From contig NZ_DOPX01000009.1 in NCBI RefSeq assembly GCF_003514505.1, forward strand, positions 1 through 64,000: a stretch of DNA of 64,000 bases. Reading direction: 5' to 3'. Below the pieces are notes generated by a model that saw only the letters and a program-made list of their open reading frames with translations, did not search any database and had not been told where the DNA came from. The DNA comes from Proteiniclasticum sp. (GTDB taxonomy: Bacteria; Bacillota; Clostridia; Clostridiales; Clostridiaceae). This document shows, piece by piece, positions 40,767 to 50,116 of the stretch (position 1 is its first letter; every line of letters starts with the position of its first letter). Position numbers and translations under genes: made by a program.

Positions 40767-41399
40767 TTGAAGATATCAGGTTTGAAAGAGTATGTGTACC
40801 ATGAACTGAAGAAAAAGCTCATGGAAGGGCACATCAAACAAGGGGAGAGAATCTGGGAAGAACAGATTGCTGAAGAACTGGGGGTCAGCAGAACACCGGT
40901 CAGAGAAGCGATCAATCGGCTCATTGCAGAAGGGTTTGTGCAGAATGAGCCACGAAAAGGTATTTTTGCCGCGGAGATCTCCAAAGAGGATCTCATTAAA
41001 ATGCTCGATATCCGCATTGTGCTGGAAGCGCTTTCTGTGGACATCTGCTGTAGAAAAATCACGGAGGATGAAATCTCAGAGCTTCAGAAAATCTATGAGG
41101 AATACACAGAAAAGCTTACAAAGAAGGATTTTGCAAAGGCCAGTCAGCTGGACAGCAGAATTCATAAGTTCATCGCTAAGGTTTCAGAGAATTTGAAGCT
41201 CATGGAGTACATCAACGACATACAGGATTTTTTCACCTATACCAGAACGGCATCCGTGCTCTGGGATGAAAGAAAAATCAAGCGTTCTCTGGAAGATCAT
41301 AAAGAACTGGTAGAGGCAATCTCTGAAAAAAATGGTGAAAAAGCAAAACTGCATATAGAAAAAGATATTTATGCCATGAAAGAACTGCTCATGGGGTAG
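40767..41399 (+). CDS. GntR-family (FadR/FCD) transcriptional regulator, copy 2
   Basis: A 210-residue paralogue of the preceding regulator, with the same winged helix (EQIAEELGVSRTPVREAINRL) and an FCD domain with RIHKFIAKV supplying a metal-site His. It starts with TTG at 40767 (same MKISGLKEYVY beginning), preceded by a poor ribosome site (GGGATGTG), so it is probably made at low level. The epimerase gene follows 21 bases after the stop, which ties this copy to the operon, probably as its local repressor. The two copies may respond to the same or successive metabolites. Confidence 0.88.
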   Translation: MKISGLKEYVYHELKKKLMEGHIKQGERIWEEQIAEELGVSRTPVREAINRLIAEGFVQNEPRKGIFAAEISKEDLIKMLDIRIVLEALSVDICCRKITEDEISELQKIYEEYTEKLTKKDFAKASQLDSRIHKFIAKVSENLKLMEYINDIQDFFTYTRTASVLWDERKIKRSLEDHKELVEAISEKNGEKAKLHIEKDIYAMKELLMG

Positions 41400-41420
41400 A
41401 GGGAAAAAGGAGAGGACGAA

Positions 41421-42248
41421 ATGAGGTTATGTTATCAGGTGGCGACTCCGGATGTAAAAGTGGATGAATCCGTTACAGCCTATCAGGGACCGTTGGAGAA
41501 GAGCTTGCGTGAACTTTCAAAATTGGGATACCAGGGAGTGGAGTTTATGACGCTGAACCCGTCAGAGCTGAACTGGAACGAAGTGAAAGAACTTCTTGAA
41601 AAGTATCATCTGAAAGCGGTGCTGGTGTGCACTGGAGAAATCTTCGGACAGCTGAAGCTTTCCTACACCCACAAAGAAGAGGCCATCCGAAAGGAAGCCA
41701 TCAGACGAACCAAAGAAATCATGGATTTTGCAAGTTATCTGGGCGCGGACATCAATATTGGCCGAATCCGGGGACAGTACTGCAAGGAGCTCACAAGAGA
41801 AGAGACGGAAACCTATGCGGTGGAAGCGTTTAAAGAAATCAGCCGCTATGGGGAGGAGAAGAAAGTAAGAATTGCCCTGGAAACGGTGACCATCATGCAG
41901 ACGAACTTCATTAATACTTTGGCAGAAGGTCTCGACATGGTGAAGCGAGTAGATATGAAGAATTTTCAGCTGATGCTGGATGTGTTTCATCTGAATCTGG
42001 AAGAGAAGAACCTCTATGAAGCCATCCGAACCTACAGTCCACACAACATCCATGTGCATCTGGCAGACAACAACAGAAGATATCCCGGACACTGCGGGCT
42101 GGATTTTGATAAGATCATCGGTACCTTCAAGGAATGCGGGTATGAGGGGAATTTCTCCACAGAGATTTTCCAGATCCCAAGCCAGGAAAAAGCAGCTAAA
42201 GGCGCCATAGAACATTTAAAGCCCATCTTGAAAAAGTATTACGCATAA
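41421..42248 (+). CDS. Xylose-isomerase-like TIM-barrel epimerase/isomerase
   Basis: A 275-residue member of the sugar-phosphate isomerase/epimerase (AP-endonuclease-2-like) superfamily. The four metal ligands are readable: Glu in IALETVT near residue 153, Asp in LMLDVFHL near 186, His in HVHLADNNR near 211 and Glu in FSTEIF near 250. Related proteins are keto-sugar 3-epimerases, hydroxypyruvate isomerase and 3-oxo-acid decarboxylases, so the reaction cannot be fixed. AAAAGGAGAGG precedes the ATG. It is the first catabolic gene of the operon, followed by split transketolase. Confidence 0.82.
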   Translation: MRLCYQVATPDVKVDESVTAYQGPLEKSLRELSKLGYQGVEFMTLNPSELNWNEVKELLEKYHLKAVLVCTGEIFGQLKLSYTHKEEAIRKEAIRRTKEIMDFASYLGADINIGRIRGQYCKELTREETETYAVEAFKEISRYGEEKKVRIALETVTIMQTNFINTLAEGLDMVKRVDMKNFQLMLDVFHLNLEEKNLYEAIRTYSPHNIHVHLADNNRRYPGHCGLDFDKIIGTFKECGYEGNFSTEIFQIPSQEKAAKGAIEHLKPILKKYYA

Positions 42249-42270
42249 GAACAAAGGAGGAGATGTAGAG

Positions 42271-43098
42271 ATGACAGAGGAAAAAGTTCATGAGCTGAAA
42301 AAACTGACCCACAGATTCAGAAATGATCTCATTGATATTCTGTATGAGATCCAGACAGGACATCCTGGAGGGTCGTTATCCGCAGCAGAGATTGTCACAA
42401 CACTGTATTTTGACAAACTTCGTGTGGATCCGAAAAATCCGAAAATGGAGGGAAGAGACCGGTTCATCATGTCCAAAGGGCATGCATGTCCCATCCTTTA
42501 CCTGAATATGGCAGAAAAAGGCTACTTTCCCAAGGAAGACCTGAAGACACTGCGCCAGATGGACAGCCATCTGCAGGGACATCCCTGTGCCCATAAGACA
42601 CCAGGGGTGGAGCTTTCCGCAGGACCACTTGGTCTGGGATTAGGCGCTGGTCTTGGTATGGCTCTTGGGGAGAAGATGAAAAAAACAGATGGGTATGTCT
42701 ATGTGCTTCTTGGAGACGGTGAAGTGCAGGAAGGCGGTATCTGGGAAGCAGCCATGGCTGCGGCAAAATACAAAGCAGACAATCTCATTGCCATTCTAGA
42801 CCATAACGGAGTGCAGCTGGATGGCACCTTAGAAGAAATCATGTGCATTGGAGACATTGCAGGAAAGTTTGAGGCTTTTGGCTGGGAAGTGCTTCACTGT
42901 GACGGCCATGACATTGCTTCTTTCTCCAGTGCCGTGGAGGAAGCGAAGGAGACCAAGGGGAAACCCATTGTGATCATCGCAAAAACGGTCAAAGGAAAAG
43001 GAGTCTCCTTTATGGAAGGAAAGAACATCTGGCACGGTAAGCCCATATCCCCAGAGGAGTATAAGGCGGCCAAGCTGGAACTGGGAGGAGAGAACTGA
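42271..43098 (+). CDS. Transketolase-like protein, N-terminal (TPP-pyrophosphate) subunit
   Basis: A 275-residue N-terminal transketolase half. It has GHPGGSLSAAEIVTTLYF near residue 30, SKGHACPILYLNMAEKGYF near 70, the TPP/Mg motif GDGEVQEGGIWEAAM (GDG near residue 150, ending in the NHNG-like DHNG) and the KTVKGKGVSFMEG end. Split transketolases in catabolic operons commonly act on unusual keto-sugar phosphates, such as apulose-4-phosphate, rather than in the pentose phosphate pathway. The ATG of the C-terminal half overlaps its stop by one base (TGATG), which favours equal synthesis. AAAGGAGGAGA lies upstream. Confidence 0.88.
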   Translation: MTEEKVHELKKLTHRFRNDLIDILYEIQTGHPGGSLSAAEIVTTLYFDKLRVDPKNPKMEGRDRFIMSKGHACPILYLNMAEKGYFPKEDLKTLRQMDSHLQGHPCAHKTPGVELSAGPLGLGLGAGLGMALGEKMKKTDGYVYVLLGDGEVQEGGIWEAAMAAAKYKADNLIAILDHNGVQLDGTLEEIMCIGDIAGKFEAFGWEVLHCDGHDIASFSSAVEEAKETKGKPIVIIAKTVKGKGVSFMEGKNIWHGKPISPEEYKAAKLELGGEN

Positions 43099-44033
43099 TG
43101 GAGAAGAAGATCGCAATCAGAGATGCTTACGGTGAAGCCTTAAGAGATCTCGGCAAGAAAAATGACAGCATCGTTGTGCTGGAAGCGGATGTGGGGGGAT
43201 CCTCCAAGAGCATCCTCTTTGGTAAAGAGTTTCCAGAGAGATATTTCAATGTAGGAATCAGTGAGTTTAACATGGTATCCATGTCCACAGGATTTGCCTC
43301 CCAAGGCATGATTCCTTTTGTGAACACCTTTGCAGTGTTTATGACCACCCGGGGCATTGATCCCATCCAGACCCTCATTGCCTATGATGAAATGAATGTG
43401 AAGCTGGCAGGAACCTACGCAGGGCTTTCTGATTCCTATGATGGAGCAAGCCATCAGGCCATCACAGACATTGCTTTTATCCGGTCCATTCCCAACATGA
43501 CCATCGTTTCAGTCTGTGATGCGGTGGAGACCAGAAAAGCGGTGGAAGCCGTGGCAGCCTATGAGGGTCCAGTTTATCTGAGACTGAGTAGAGCACCCGC
43601 ACCAGTGATTTTTGATGACTCCTATGACTTCCAGATTGGAAAAGGCGTCACCTTAAGAGAGGGCCGTGATGTGACTCTTGTGGCCACAGGAACCATTCTC
43701 CATAAGGCACTGGAGGCAGCTGAGCTTCTGGCTCAAGAGGGGATTGAGGCAGAGGTTCTGAACATCCATACGGTGAAGCCTATAGATGAGAACATTCTGG
43801 TTCAGGCGGCAAAGAAAACAGGAGCCGTGGTCACGGTGGAAGAGCACAGCATCCATGGAGGACTTGGCAGCGCAGTGGCGGAAGTCCTTGCAAGAAGATG
43901 TCCGACGCCAATGCAGTTTGTAGGAGCAGAAGAGTTTGCAGAATCTGGAGACTACGAAGCCCTTCTGGAGAAATACGGGTACAGTCCAAAAGCCATTGCA
44001 GATAAGGCTAAAAAAGCCATGGAAATGAAATAA
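43098..44033 (+). CDS. Transketolase-like protein, C-terminal subunit
   Basis: A 311-residue C-terminal transketolase half: a Pyr domain (about 1-170), with VLEADVGGSSKS near residue 22, YFNVGISEFNMVSMSTGFASQG near 50 (catalytic Glu for TPP activation), and TYAGLSDSYDGASHQAITDIAF near 113, then the C domain from about 190 (LVATGTI, VEEHSIHGGLGSAVAE). It completes the TPP site with the upstream subunit. Donor and acceptor are unknown. The adjacent hydroxyacid dehydrogenase and glycerate kinase suggest a C2/C3 product leaving as glycerate or a triose phosphate. Confidence 0.88.
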   Translation: MEKKIAIRDAYGEALRDLGKKNDSIVVLEADVGGSSKSILFGKEFPERYFNVGISEFNMVSMSTGFASQGMIPFVNTFAVFMTTRGIDPIQTLIAYDEMNVKLAGTYAGLSDSYDGASHQAITDIAFIRSIPNMTIVSVCDAVETRKAVEAVAAYEGPVYLRLSRAPAPVIFDDSYDFQIGKGVTLREGRDVTLVATGTILHKALEAAELLAQEGIEAEVLNIHTVKPIDENILVQAAKKTGAVVTVEEHSIHGGLGSAVAEVLARRCPTPMQFVGAEEFAESGDYEALLEKYGYSPKAIADKAKKAMEMK

Positions 44034-44052
44034 GAAAGAATGAGGTAAGAAC

Positions 44053-44949
44053 ATGAGAGAATCCATCCATAAATATTTTAAAGTCGGTGTCATCCAGTTT
44101 ATGAGTTATCCCAATGAGGATCTTCTGGAGTCCCTCCGGACCATTGCTAGAGACGACTACTTTGATGCCATAGAAATCAAAGGATTTCCAGATGAGGAAA
44201 TGAGAGAAGAAGCTGTAAAGATTCTGAAGCAGTCCCACCTGAAAGTATGCTATGGCGCACAGCCAAGAATTCTGGGTCCGAAGCTGAATCCCAATGCCAT
44301 TGATGAGGAAGAACGCCTGAAAGCGGAAAAGACCCTGATGGAAGCTCTGGATGAAGCAGAGGTGCTGGGGGCAAAAGCCATCGCCTTCCTGTCTGGAAAA
44401 TGGAATCCGGAGACCAAAGAAGAAGCCTACAGCCAGCTGCTGAAAACCACCCGGAATGTTTGTGATTATGCAGCAAAAAAGGGCATGGACGTGAACCTGG
44501 AAGTCTTTGACTTTGACATGGACAAGGCAGCCCTCATCGGACCTGCACCTTATGCAGCGAAGTTTGCTGCGGACATGCGCACCACCCATGCCAATTTTGG
44601 GCTCATGGTGGATCTGTCCCACTTCCCAACCACCTATGAGACATCGAAATTTGTGATTCAGACGTTACGCCCTTATATCACCCATTTCCACATCGGAAAC
44701 GCTGTGGTGAAGGAAGGGTATGAAGCCTATGGAGACCAGCATCCAAGATTTGGATATCCGGACAGCGCAAATGATGTGGAGGAGCTTCTGGAGTTCTTAA
44801 AGGTGCTGAAAGAAGAAGGGTTCTTCAACGCTGAAAATCCTTATGTGCTTTCTTTTGAAGTGAAGCCATGGAAGGATGAAGATCCTGCCATCATCATGGC
44901 AAACAGCAAGCGTGTGCTGAACAGAGCCTGGGCACTATTAGAAGACTAG
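44053..44949 (+). CDS. Second xylose-isomerase-like TIM-barrel protein
   Basis: A 298-residue TIM-barrel protein of the same superfamily as the first operon gene but only distantly alike. Candidate metal ligands are Glu in VNLEVFDFD near residue 147, Asp in GLMVDLSHF near 181, His in THFHIGNAV near 216 and Glu in LSFEVKPW near 275. The Asp-rich FDFDMDKAALIGP and GDQHPRFGYP segments differ from standard epimerases, so a lyase or decarboxylase reaction is possible. GAGGTAAG lies before the ATG. It sits between transketolase and the hydroxyacid dehydrogenase with gaps of about 20 bases, clearly in the operon. Confidence 0.78.
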   Translation: MRESIHKYFKVGVIQFMSYPNEDLLESLRTIARDDYFDAIEIKGFPDEEMREEAVKILKQSHLKVCYGAQPRILGPKLNPNAIDEEERLKAEKTLMEALDEAEVLGAKAIAFLSGKWNPETKEEAYSQLLKTTRNVCDYAAKKGMDVNLEVFDFDMDKAALIGPAPYAAKFAADMRTTHANFGLMVDLSHFPTTYETSKFVIQTLRPYITHFHIGNAVVKEGYEAYGDQHPRFGYPDSANDVEELLEFLKVLKEEGFFNAENPYVLSFEVKPWKDEDPAIIMANSKRVLNRAWALLED

Positions 44950-44970
44950 AAAACGAAGGAGGACATACTT

Positions 44971-45930
44971 ATGAAAATTGTAATACTGGACGGATATACA
45001 GAAAATCCTGGAGACCTCTCCTGGGAGGGATTTGAAAAGCTTGGAGACCTGACCGTGTATGATAGAACACCACTGGAACTCATCGTAGAAAGAATTGGCG
45101 ATGCGGAGGTGGTTTATACCAACAAGACGCCCATCACCAAAGAAACCATCGATGCCTGCCCGAACATGAAATTCATCGGTGTTCTGGCCACAGGCTATAA
45201 TGTCATCGATGTGAATTATGCCAAGGAAAAGAATGTGCTGGTTTCAAACATTCCTACCTACGGTACGGATGCTGTATCCCAGTTTGCCATAGCGATGCTT
45301 CTGGAGATGAGCCATCACATCGGACTTCATTCTGAAGCTGTGAAAGACGGCGAGTGGACCAGCAATCCGGACTGGACCTTCTGGAAGAGACCTCTTATTG
45401 AGCTGGCTGGAAAAACCATGGGAATCATCGGGTTTGGCAGAATCGGCCAAGGCACCGGACGGATTGCACAGGCTCTCGGTATGAAGGTTCTGGCCTATGA
45501 TGCCCATAAGTTTGATGAACTGGTGTCTGATTCCTGCAGATATGTGGAACTGGATGAGCTCTTTAGAGAATCTGATGTGATTTCTCTTCACTGTCCGCTG
45601 TTCCCTGAAACACAAGGCATCATCAATAAAGAGAACATCGCCAAGATGAAAGACGGCGTGAAGATCATCAACACCAGCCGTGGACCTCTTGTGGTGGAAC
45701 AGGACCTTGCTGATGCGCTGAACAGTGGAAAAGTAAGCGGAGCTGGCCTTGATGTGGTTTCTACAGAACCCATCCGTTCTGACAATCCGCTCCTTACAGC
45801 AAAGAATGTGTATCTCACACCTCATATCGCCTGGGCGCCCAAGGAGTCCCGTCAGAGGCTCATGGATATTGCGGTGAGCAATCTCAAGGCATACCTTGAA
45901 GGCGCTCCTGTGAACATTGTCAACGGTTAG
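44971..45930 (+). CDS. D-2-hydroxyacid dehydrogenase (glycerate/hydroxypyruvate type)
   Basis: A 319-residue NAD(P)-dependent D-2-hydroxyacid dehydrogenase. The N-terminal catalytic lobe has GVLATGYNVIDV near 70. The coenzyme motif is GIIGFGRIGQGTGRIAQALGMKV near 151 (split). The catalytic triad is Arg in NTSRGPLV near 234, Glu in VVSTEPI near 263, and His in TPHIAWA near 282. It resembles glycerate dehydrogenase HprA, which interconverts hydroxypyruvate and D-glycerate. The glycerate kinase that follows supports this. GGAGGACA precedes the ATG. Confidence 0.87.
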   Translation: MKIVILDGYTENPGDLSWEGFEKLGDLTVYDRTPLELIVERIGDAEVVYTNKTPITKETIDACPNMKFIGVLATGYNVIDVNYAKEKNVLVSNIPTYGTDAVSQFAIAMLLEMSHHIGLHSEAVKDGEWTSNPDWTFWKRPLIELAGKTMGIIGFGRIGQGTGRIAQALGMKVLAYDAHKFDELVSDSCRYVELDELFRESDVISLHCPLFPETQGIINKENIAKMKDGVKIINTSRGPLVVEQDLADALNSGKVSGAGLDVVSTEPIRSDNPLLTAKNVYLTPHIAWAPKESRQRLMDIAVSNLKAYLEGAPVNIVNG

Positions 45931-45966
45931 CCGTTTTCAGACAGAGATACAGGAGGGGGTAGCAAG

Positions 45967-47094
45967 ATGAGAGTAGTGGTAGCAATGGACTCCTTCAAAG
46001 GAAGCCTCACTTCTCTGGAGGCGGGAAATGCCGTGAAGAAAGGAATTCTTCAGGAAGCCTCCTGCCAAGTGGTGGTGAAGGCTCTGGCCGATGGGGGAGA
46101 GGGAACCACAGAAGCTTTTGTGGAAGGCTATGGCGGTGAGATCATCACAGTGGCCGTAGAAGGACCCTATGGAAGACCAGTAGAAGCCACCTATGGCTGG
46201 CTGAAGGAAAAACAGATGGCCATCATGGAAATGGCCTCTTCCTCAGGAATCATGCTGGCAAAGAAAAGTGAGATGAATCCACTAAAAGCCAGCACCTTCG
46301 GATTTGGGGAAATGATCCTTGATGCCGCAGGGCGGGGCGCAAGAACCTTTCTTCTGGGCATTGGGGGCAGCGCCACCAATGATGGAGGGCTTGGAATGCT
46401 CACAGCCCTTGGGTATGAGTATCTGGATAAAGAAGGCGTCCCTGTGGATAAAACTGGGGAATCCTTAGGAAAGATCTGCTCCGTTTCCTTTGAGAAGGTG
46501 CATCCTCTCATTTCTCAGTGCACATTCCAGGTTGCCTGTGATGTGAACAATCCGCTTCTGGGTGAGCGAGGAGCCACGGCGGTCTACGGTCCACAAAAAG
46601 GGGTGACACCAGAAACAGGGAAAGTCCTGGAAGAAGGTCTTCTGAACTTCTCGAAGGTGACAAGAGATGCTCTTCATAGAGACCACAGCGACTCCTCTGG
46701 AGCTGGCGCTGCGGGAGGCTTGGGCTTTTCACTTCTTAGTTATCTGAACGCAGAGTTGAAAGAAGGGGTCAAGCTGGTGCTGGAAGCAGTGAAGCTGGAG
46801 GAAGATGTGAAGCATGCGGACATCATCTTTACAGGAGAGGGCCGCATCGACGCTCAGAGCTCCATGGGGAAAGCGCCCATGGGTGTCATGGAGCTTGCGA
46901 AGAAATACAATAAAAGAGTCATCGCCCTTGGGGGCAGTGTGACAAAAGAGATCTCTAAACTGAATGAATTGGGAATGGATGCCTGCTTCTCTATTCTGAA
47001 CGAGGTGGTGACCTTGGAGGAAGCCATGAAGAAAGAAACAGCGGAGAAAAACCTGACGCAGACAGCCTCACAGATCATGAGACTTTTAGTTTAA
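45967..47094 (+). CDS. Glycerate kinase (GlxK/GarK family)
   Basis: A 375-residue glycerate 2-kinase of the type I family. It opens with VVAMDSFKGSLTSLEAG (residues 3-19) and contains the ALADGGEGT motif near 40, LLGIGGSATNDGGLGML near 131 and the IFTGEGRIDAQSSMGKAP block near 288. It phosphorylates D-glycerate with ATP to 2-phosphoglycerate and so links the operon to glycolysis. GGAGGGGG precedes the ATG. Gap to the preceding dehydrogenase is 36 bases. Confidence 0.92.
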   Translation: MRVVVAMDSFKGSLTSLEAGNAVKKGILQEASCQVVVKALADGGEGTTEAFVEGYGGEIITVAVEGPYGRPVEATYGWLKEKQMAIMEMASSSGIMLAKKSEMNPLKASTFGFGEMILDAAGRGARTFLLGIGGSATNDGGLGMLTALGYEYLDKEGVPVDKTGESLGKICSVSFEKVHPLISQCTFQVACDVNNPLLGERGATAVYGPQKGVTPETGKVLEEGLLNFSKVTRDALHRDHSDSSGAGAAGGLGFSLLSYLNAELKEGVKLVLEAVKLEEDVKHADIIFTGEGRIDAQSSMGKAPMGVMELAKKYNKRVIALGGSVTKEISKLNELGMDACFSILNEVVTLEEAMKKETAEKNLTQTASQIMRLLV

Positions 47095-47110
47095 TATTGG
47101 GGGAAATGTG

Positions 47111-47557
47111 ATGTTAAGACTAAACACAAAAAAAATACTGCCCGTGGTCTTTATCGCCTTAGGAGCTTTGTTTATGGCTGTAAGCCTCACTCAGCTGGGA
47201 TTTTGGGTGGATGGTCCGGGACCTGGTTTCTTTCCTTCCATCATCTCAGCGGTGATGATGGTCATGGGGGTGGTAACCTTCTTTCTGACACTGAAAGACG
47301 ACACAAAAGCAAAATTCCTAAAAGAAGAGCTTTTGGTCATCTATGCAGGTATTGGCATCTTTGCCGGAACCTTTATCATCGGTTTTGTACCGACCATTCT
47401 CGTGTATCTTTTCCTGTGGCTGAGAGTCTTTGAGAAAATCAGCTGGAAAGTAAGTGCAGTCATTGTAGCCATTGCCATGCTCATCACCATGGGTGTTTTC
47501 GGTACTTGGCTTGGCATCCAGTTTCCTTTGGGACTCTTGGAAAACTTTGTGGGATAG
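47111..47557 (+). CDS. tctB: Tripartite tricarboxylate transporter small membrane subunit TctB
   Basis: A 148-residue protein with four hydrophobic segments (about 9-29, 40-60, 76-96, 112-146), the normal TctB plan, with the GFWVDGPGPGFFPSIIS motif near residue 26. It is the small membrane subunit of a secondary, binding-protein-dependent carboxylate importer. The ATG at 47111 is preferred over the GTG at 47108 from the GGGGG at 47099-47103. TctA follows after 15 bases and the binding protein TctC after that. Confidence 0.85.
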   Translation: MLRLNTKKILPVVFIALGALFMAVSLTQLGFWVDGPGPGFFPSIISAVMMVMGVVTFFLTLKDDTKAKFLKEELLVIYAGIGIFAGTFIIGFVPTILVYLFLWLRVFEKISWKVSAVIVAIAMLITMGVFGTWLGIQFPLGLLENFVG

Positions 47558-47572
47558 GGGGGAGAATAAATT

Positions 47573-49096
47573 ATGGAAAATATTGAACTGCTACTGAATG
47601 GATTTATGGTTGCATTCTCACCAATGAATCTGGGGGCTGCATTTCTTGGTGCCATCCTTGGGCTCATCGTTGGGGCCATGCCTGGGATCGGATCTCTGGC
47701 TGGGGTAGCGCTTTTGCTGCCGCTGACTTATAAATTCAATCCCACCACCGCCATCATCATGCTGGGTGCTCTTTACTACTCCAACATGTATGGTGGAAGC
47801 TTCAGTGCCATTCTTCTGAATATCCCTGGAGATTCTCCAGCGGTGATGACGGCTCTGGACGGCTATCCCATGGCCAAGAAGAAAAAGAGGCCTGGACAGG
47901 CTCTCTTCACGGCCAATATGGCCTCCTTCATCGGAGGAACCATCGGCATGATCATCCTGACCTTTGCAGGTCCGGCTCTGGCAAATCTTGGGTTAAAGTT
48001 TGGTCCTTCGGAGATGACGGCCATCCTCCTTATTGCCATGACCTCCATCAGCTGGCTGGTGGGTGAGAATCCCATAAAAGGCGTTCTCATCACCATGTTG
48101 GGAATCCTTCTTGCCAGCATCGGCATGGATACCCTTTCCGGAGCGCCAAGATTTGATTTTGGCAATATGTATCTTCTGGGCGGCATTCCTTTTACTCCTT
48201 TTGTCATTGGAACCGTTGGGTTTTCCCAGGTGATCAGTCTCATGAGTGAGAGAAATAAAAAAGTTGAAGAAAAATTCGAGTCCAAACTATCGATCAAAGG
48301 AAGTATGCTGACGAAAAGGGATGTGAAAAGGCTCCTTCCACCTGCCTTGCGATCCGGATTTCTGGGCACCTTTGTGGGGGTACTGCCAGGAGCAGGAGCC
48401 ACCACAGGTTCTTTCATGGGGTATGCCATGCAGAAGAAGTTCAAAAATGAGGAACCATTAGGAACAGGAGCTGTGGAAGGCATTGCGGCTTGTGAAGCGG
48501 CGAACAATGCTGCGGCTGCAGGGGCATTCGCTCCCCTTCTGGCCCTTGGTATACCAGGTTCTGGAACCGGCGCAGTTCTTCTTGGAGGACTGATGATGTG
48601 GGGACTGAACCCAGGTCCACTGCTCTTTCAGAATGAGCCGGAGTTTGCCTGGGGACTCATCGCTTCACTGTTCATTTCAAATATTATAACGTTAACCATC
48701 GCCATCCTTGTGATTCCATTTTTAACGAAGATCATCTCAGTACCGACCCGTTATATGATTCCCATCATTACGGTGGTGTGTTTTGTGGGTGCTTACAGCA
48801 CCACCTACTCCATGTATGGCGTGTTTGTGATGCTGGCTTCCGGTATTCTCAGCTACTTCCTTCAGAAGAATGAGTATCCGGTGGCACCGATGCTTCTGTC
48901 CTTTGTACTGGCTCCGCTTTTGGAGTCCAACATGAGAAAAGCATTCATTATATCCGGTGGAAGCCTTAATATCTTCTTCACAAGACCCATTACTCTTGTG
49001 CTGATGATTGTGTTTATTTCCATCATTGTGGTTCCTGTGCTGAGAAGCATACTGTCAAAATTCGGGGTCAAGAAAAATCAAAGTGTTCCAAATTAA
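47573..49096 (+). CDS. tctA: Tripartite tricarboxylate transporter large permease TctA
   Basis: A 507-residue permease with about 11-12 hydrophobic segments. The conserved first repeat is GAMPGIGSLAGVALLLPLTYKF near residue 28 (split) followed by YGGSFSAILLNIPGDSPAVMTALDGYP near 70-97. The second repeat has LPGAGATTGSFMGYA near 265 and LGIPGSGTGAVLLGGLM near 322. It carries the solute, normally a di- or tricarboxylate or sugar acid, with cation symport. It is inside the catabolic operon, so its substrate should be the operon's sugar acid. Confidence 0.92.
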   Translation: MENIELLLNGFMVAFSPMNLGAAFLGAILGLIVGAMPGIGSLAGVALLLPLTYKFNPTTAIIMLGALYYSNMYGGSFSAILLNIPGDSPAVMTALDGYPMAKKKKRPGQALFTANMASFIGGTIGMIILTFAGPALANLGLKFGPSEMTAILLIAMTSISWLVGENPIKGVLITMLGILLASIGMDTLSGAPRFDFGNMYLLGGIPFTPFVIGTVGFSQVISLMSERNKKVEEKFESKLSIKGSMLTKRDVKRLLPPALRSGFLGTFVGVLPGAGATTGSFMGYAMQKKFKNEEPLGTGAVEGIAACEAANNAAAAGAFAPLLALGIPGSGTGAVLLGGLMMWGLNPGPLLFQNEPEFAWGLIASLFISNIITLTIAILVIPFLTKIISVPTRYMIPIITVVCFVGAYSTTYSMYGVFVMLASGILSYFLQKNEYPVAPMLLSFVLAPLLESNMRKAFIISGGSLNIFFTRPITLVLMIVFISIIVVPVLRSILSKFGVKKNQSVPN

Positions 49097-49123
49097 ATTC
49101 AAATATATTATTGGGGGTACATT

Positions 49124-50104
49124 ATGAAAAAGAAAATCATCTCACTACTGGTTGGGGCTATGTCACTGGCGGTTCTTCTCACAGGCTGCGGCGCGAAGGA
49201 AGGCGGAGCGTACAAACCCGCATCCAACGTCACCTGGATTGTCACCAGCGGACCTGGAGGGGGAAGTGATATCTTCACAAGAATGATCAGCGATATCATG
49301 ACTACAGACAAGATTGTGGACAGCACCTTTGTTGTGACCAACAAGACCGACGGAGGCGGAGAAATCGGACGTAATGAAGTGGCAAACACCAAAGGCAATA
49401 AGGCCAATGACACCTTGCTCACCTTCAACAGCGGAGACTTAATGCCTATGGTTCTCAACACCAAGAACAGATCCGAGAACTTCAGGATCCTGGCCATCAT
49501 GGCAGTGGACAAGCAGCTGATCTTCAAGGGCACTGAAACAAAGTATGAAACCTTTAAGGATGCCATCGAAGCGGCCAAAAACGGCGAGAGTGTTGTCATC
49601 GGCGGATCTAAAGGAGACGATATTGCGACCTACGAAGCCATGGTAGAAGAGATTGGGGTTTCCAAAGACAATATGAAGTTCATCACCCATGACTCCACTG
49701 GAGACGCCATCACTGCAGCTCTTGGCGGGCACGTTGAATTTGTCATCTCAAAGCCAGCAGCAGCGGCGCAGTATGTGGAAGCAGGTTCCCTCATTCCTGT
49801 ACTGGCACTTTCTAATGAAAGATACACTGGAAATCTGGCAGATGCACCAACCCTTAGCGAAGTTGGGGACTATGACAATGTCGAGATTCCTGTATGGAGA
49901 GGCGTAGCGGCTCCAAAGGAAATGAGTGATGAGGCAGTGGCTTACTGGACAGAAGCACTGAAGAAAGTATCTGAATCAGATAAATGGAAGAACGACTACA
50001 TTGAAAAGAACAAGCTGATTCCAGACTATAAGAATGCAGCAGATGCCACCACTTATGTGACCACCTATGAAAAGGACTTTATGACAGCCAACAACATTAA
50101 GTAA
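49124..50104 (+). CDS. tctC: Tripartite tricarboxylate transporter binding lipoprotein TctC
   Basis: A 326-residue BUG/TctC-type solute-binding protein with lipobox VLLTGC (Cys near residue 22). The mature domain shows TWIVTSGPGGGSDIFTRM near 37, the VVTNKTDGGGEIGRNEVAN loop near 68, and VWRGVAAPKEMSDEAVAYW near 260. BUG proteins bind organic acids through two beta-alpha-beta loops. It provides the specificity of the TctBA permease. GGGGGTA precedes the ATG, and a hairpin follows the gene. Confidence 0.9.
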   Translation: MKKKIISLLVGAMSLAVLLTGCGAKEGGAYKPASNVTWIVTSGPGGGSDIFTRMISDIMTTDKIVDSTFVVTNKTDGGGEIGRNEVANTKGNKANDTLLTFNSGDLMPMVLNTKNRSENFRILAIMAVDKQLIFKGTETKYETFKDAIEAAKNGESVVIGGSKGDDIATYEAMVEEIGVSKDNMKFITHDSTGDAITAALGGHVEFVISKPAAAAQYVEAGSLIPVLALSNERYTGNLADAPTLSEVGDYDNVEIPVWRGVAAPKEMSDEAVAYWTEALKKVSESDKWKNDYIEKNKLIPDYKNAADATTYVTTYEKDFMTANNIK

Positions 50105-50116
50105 GATACCAGGAAC

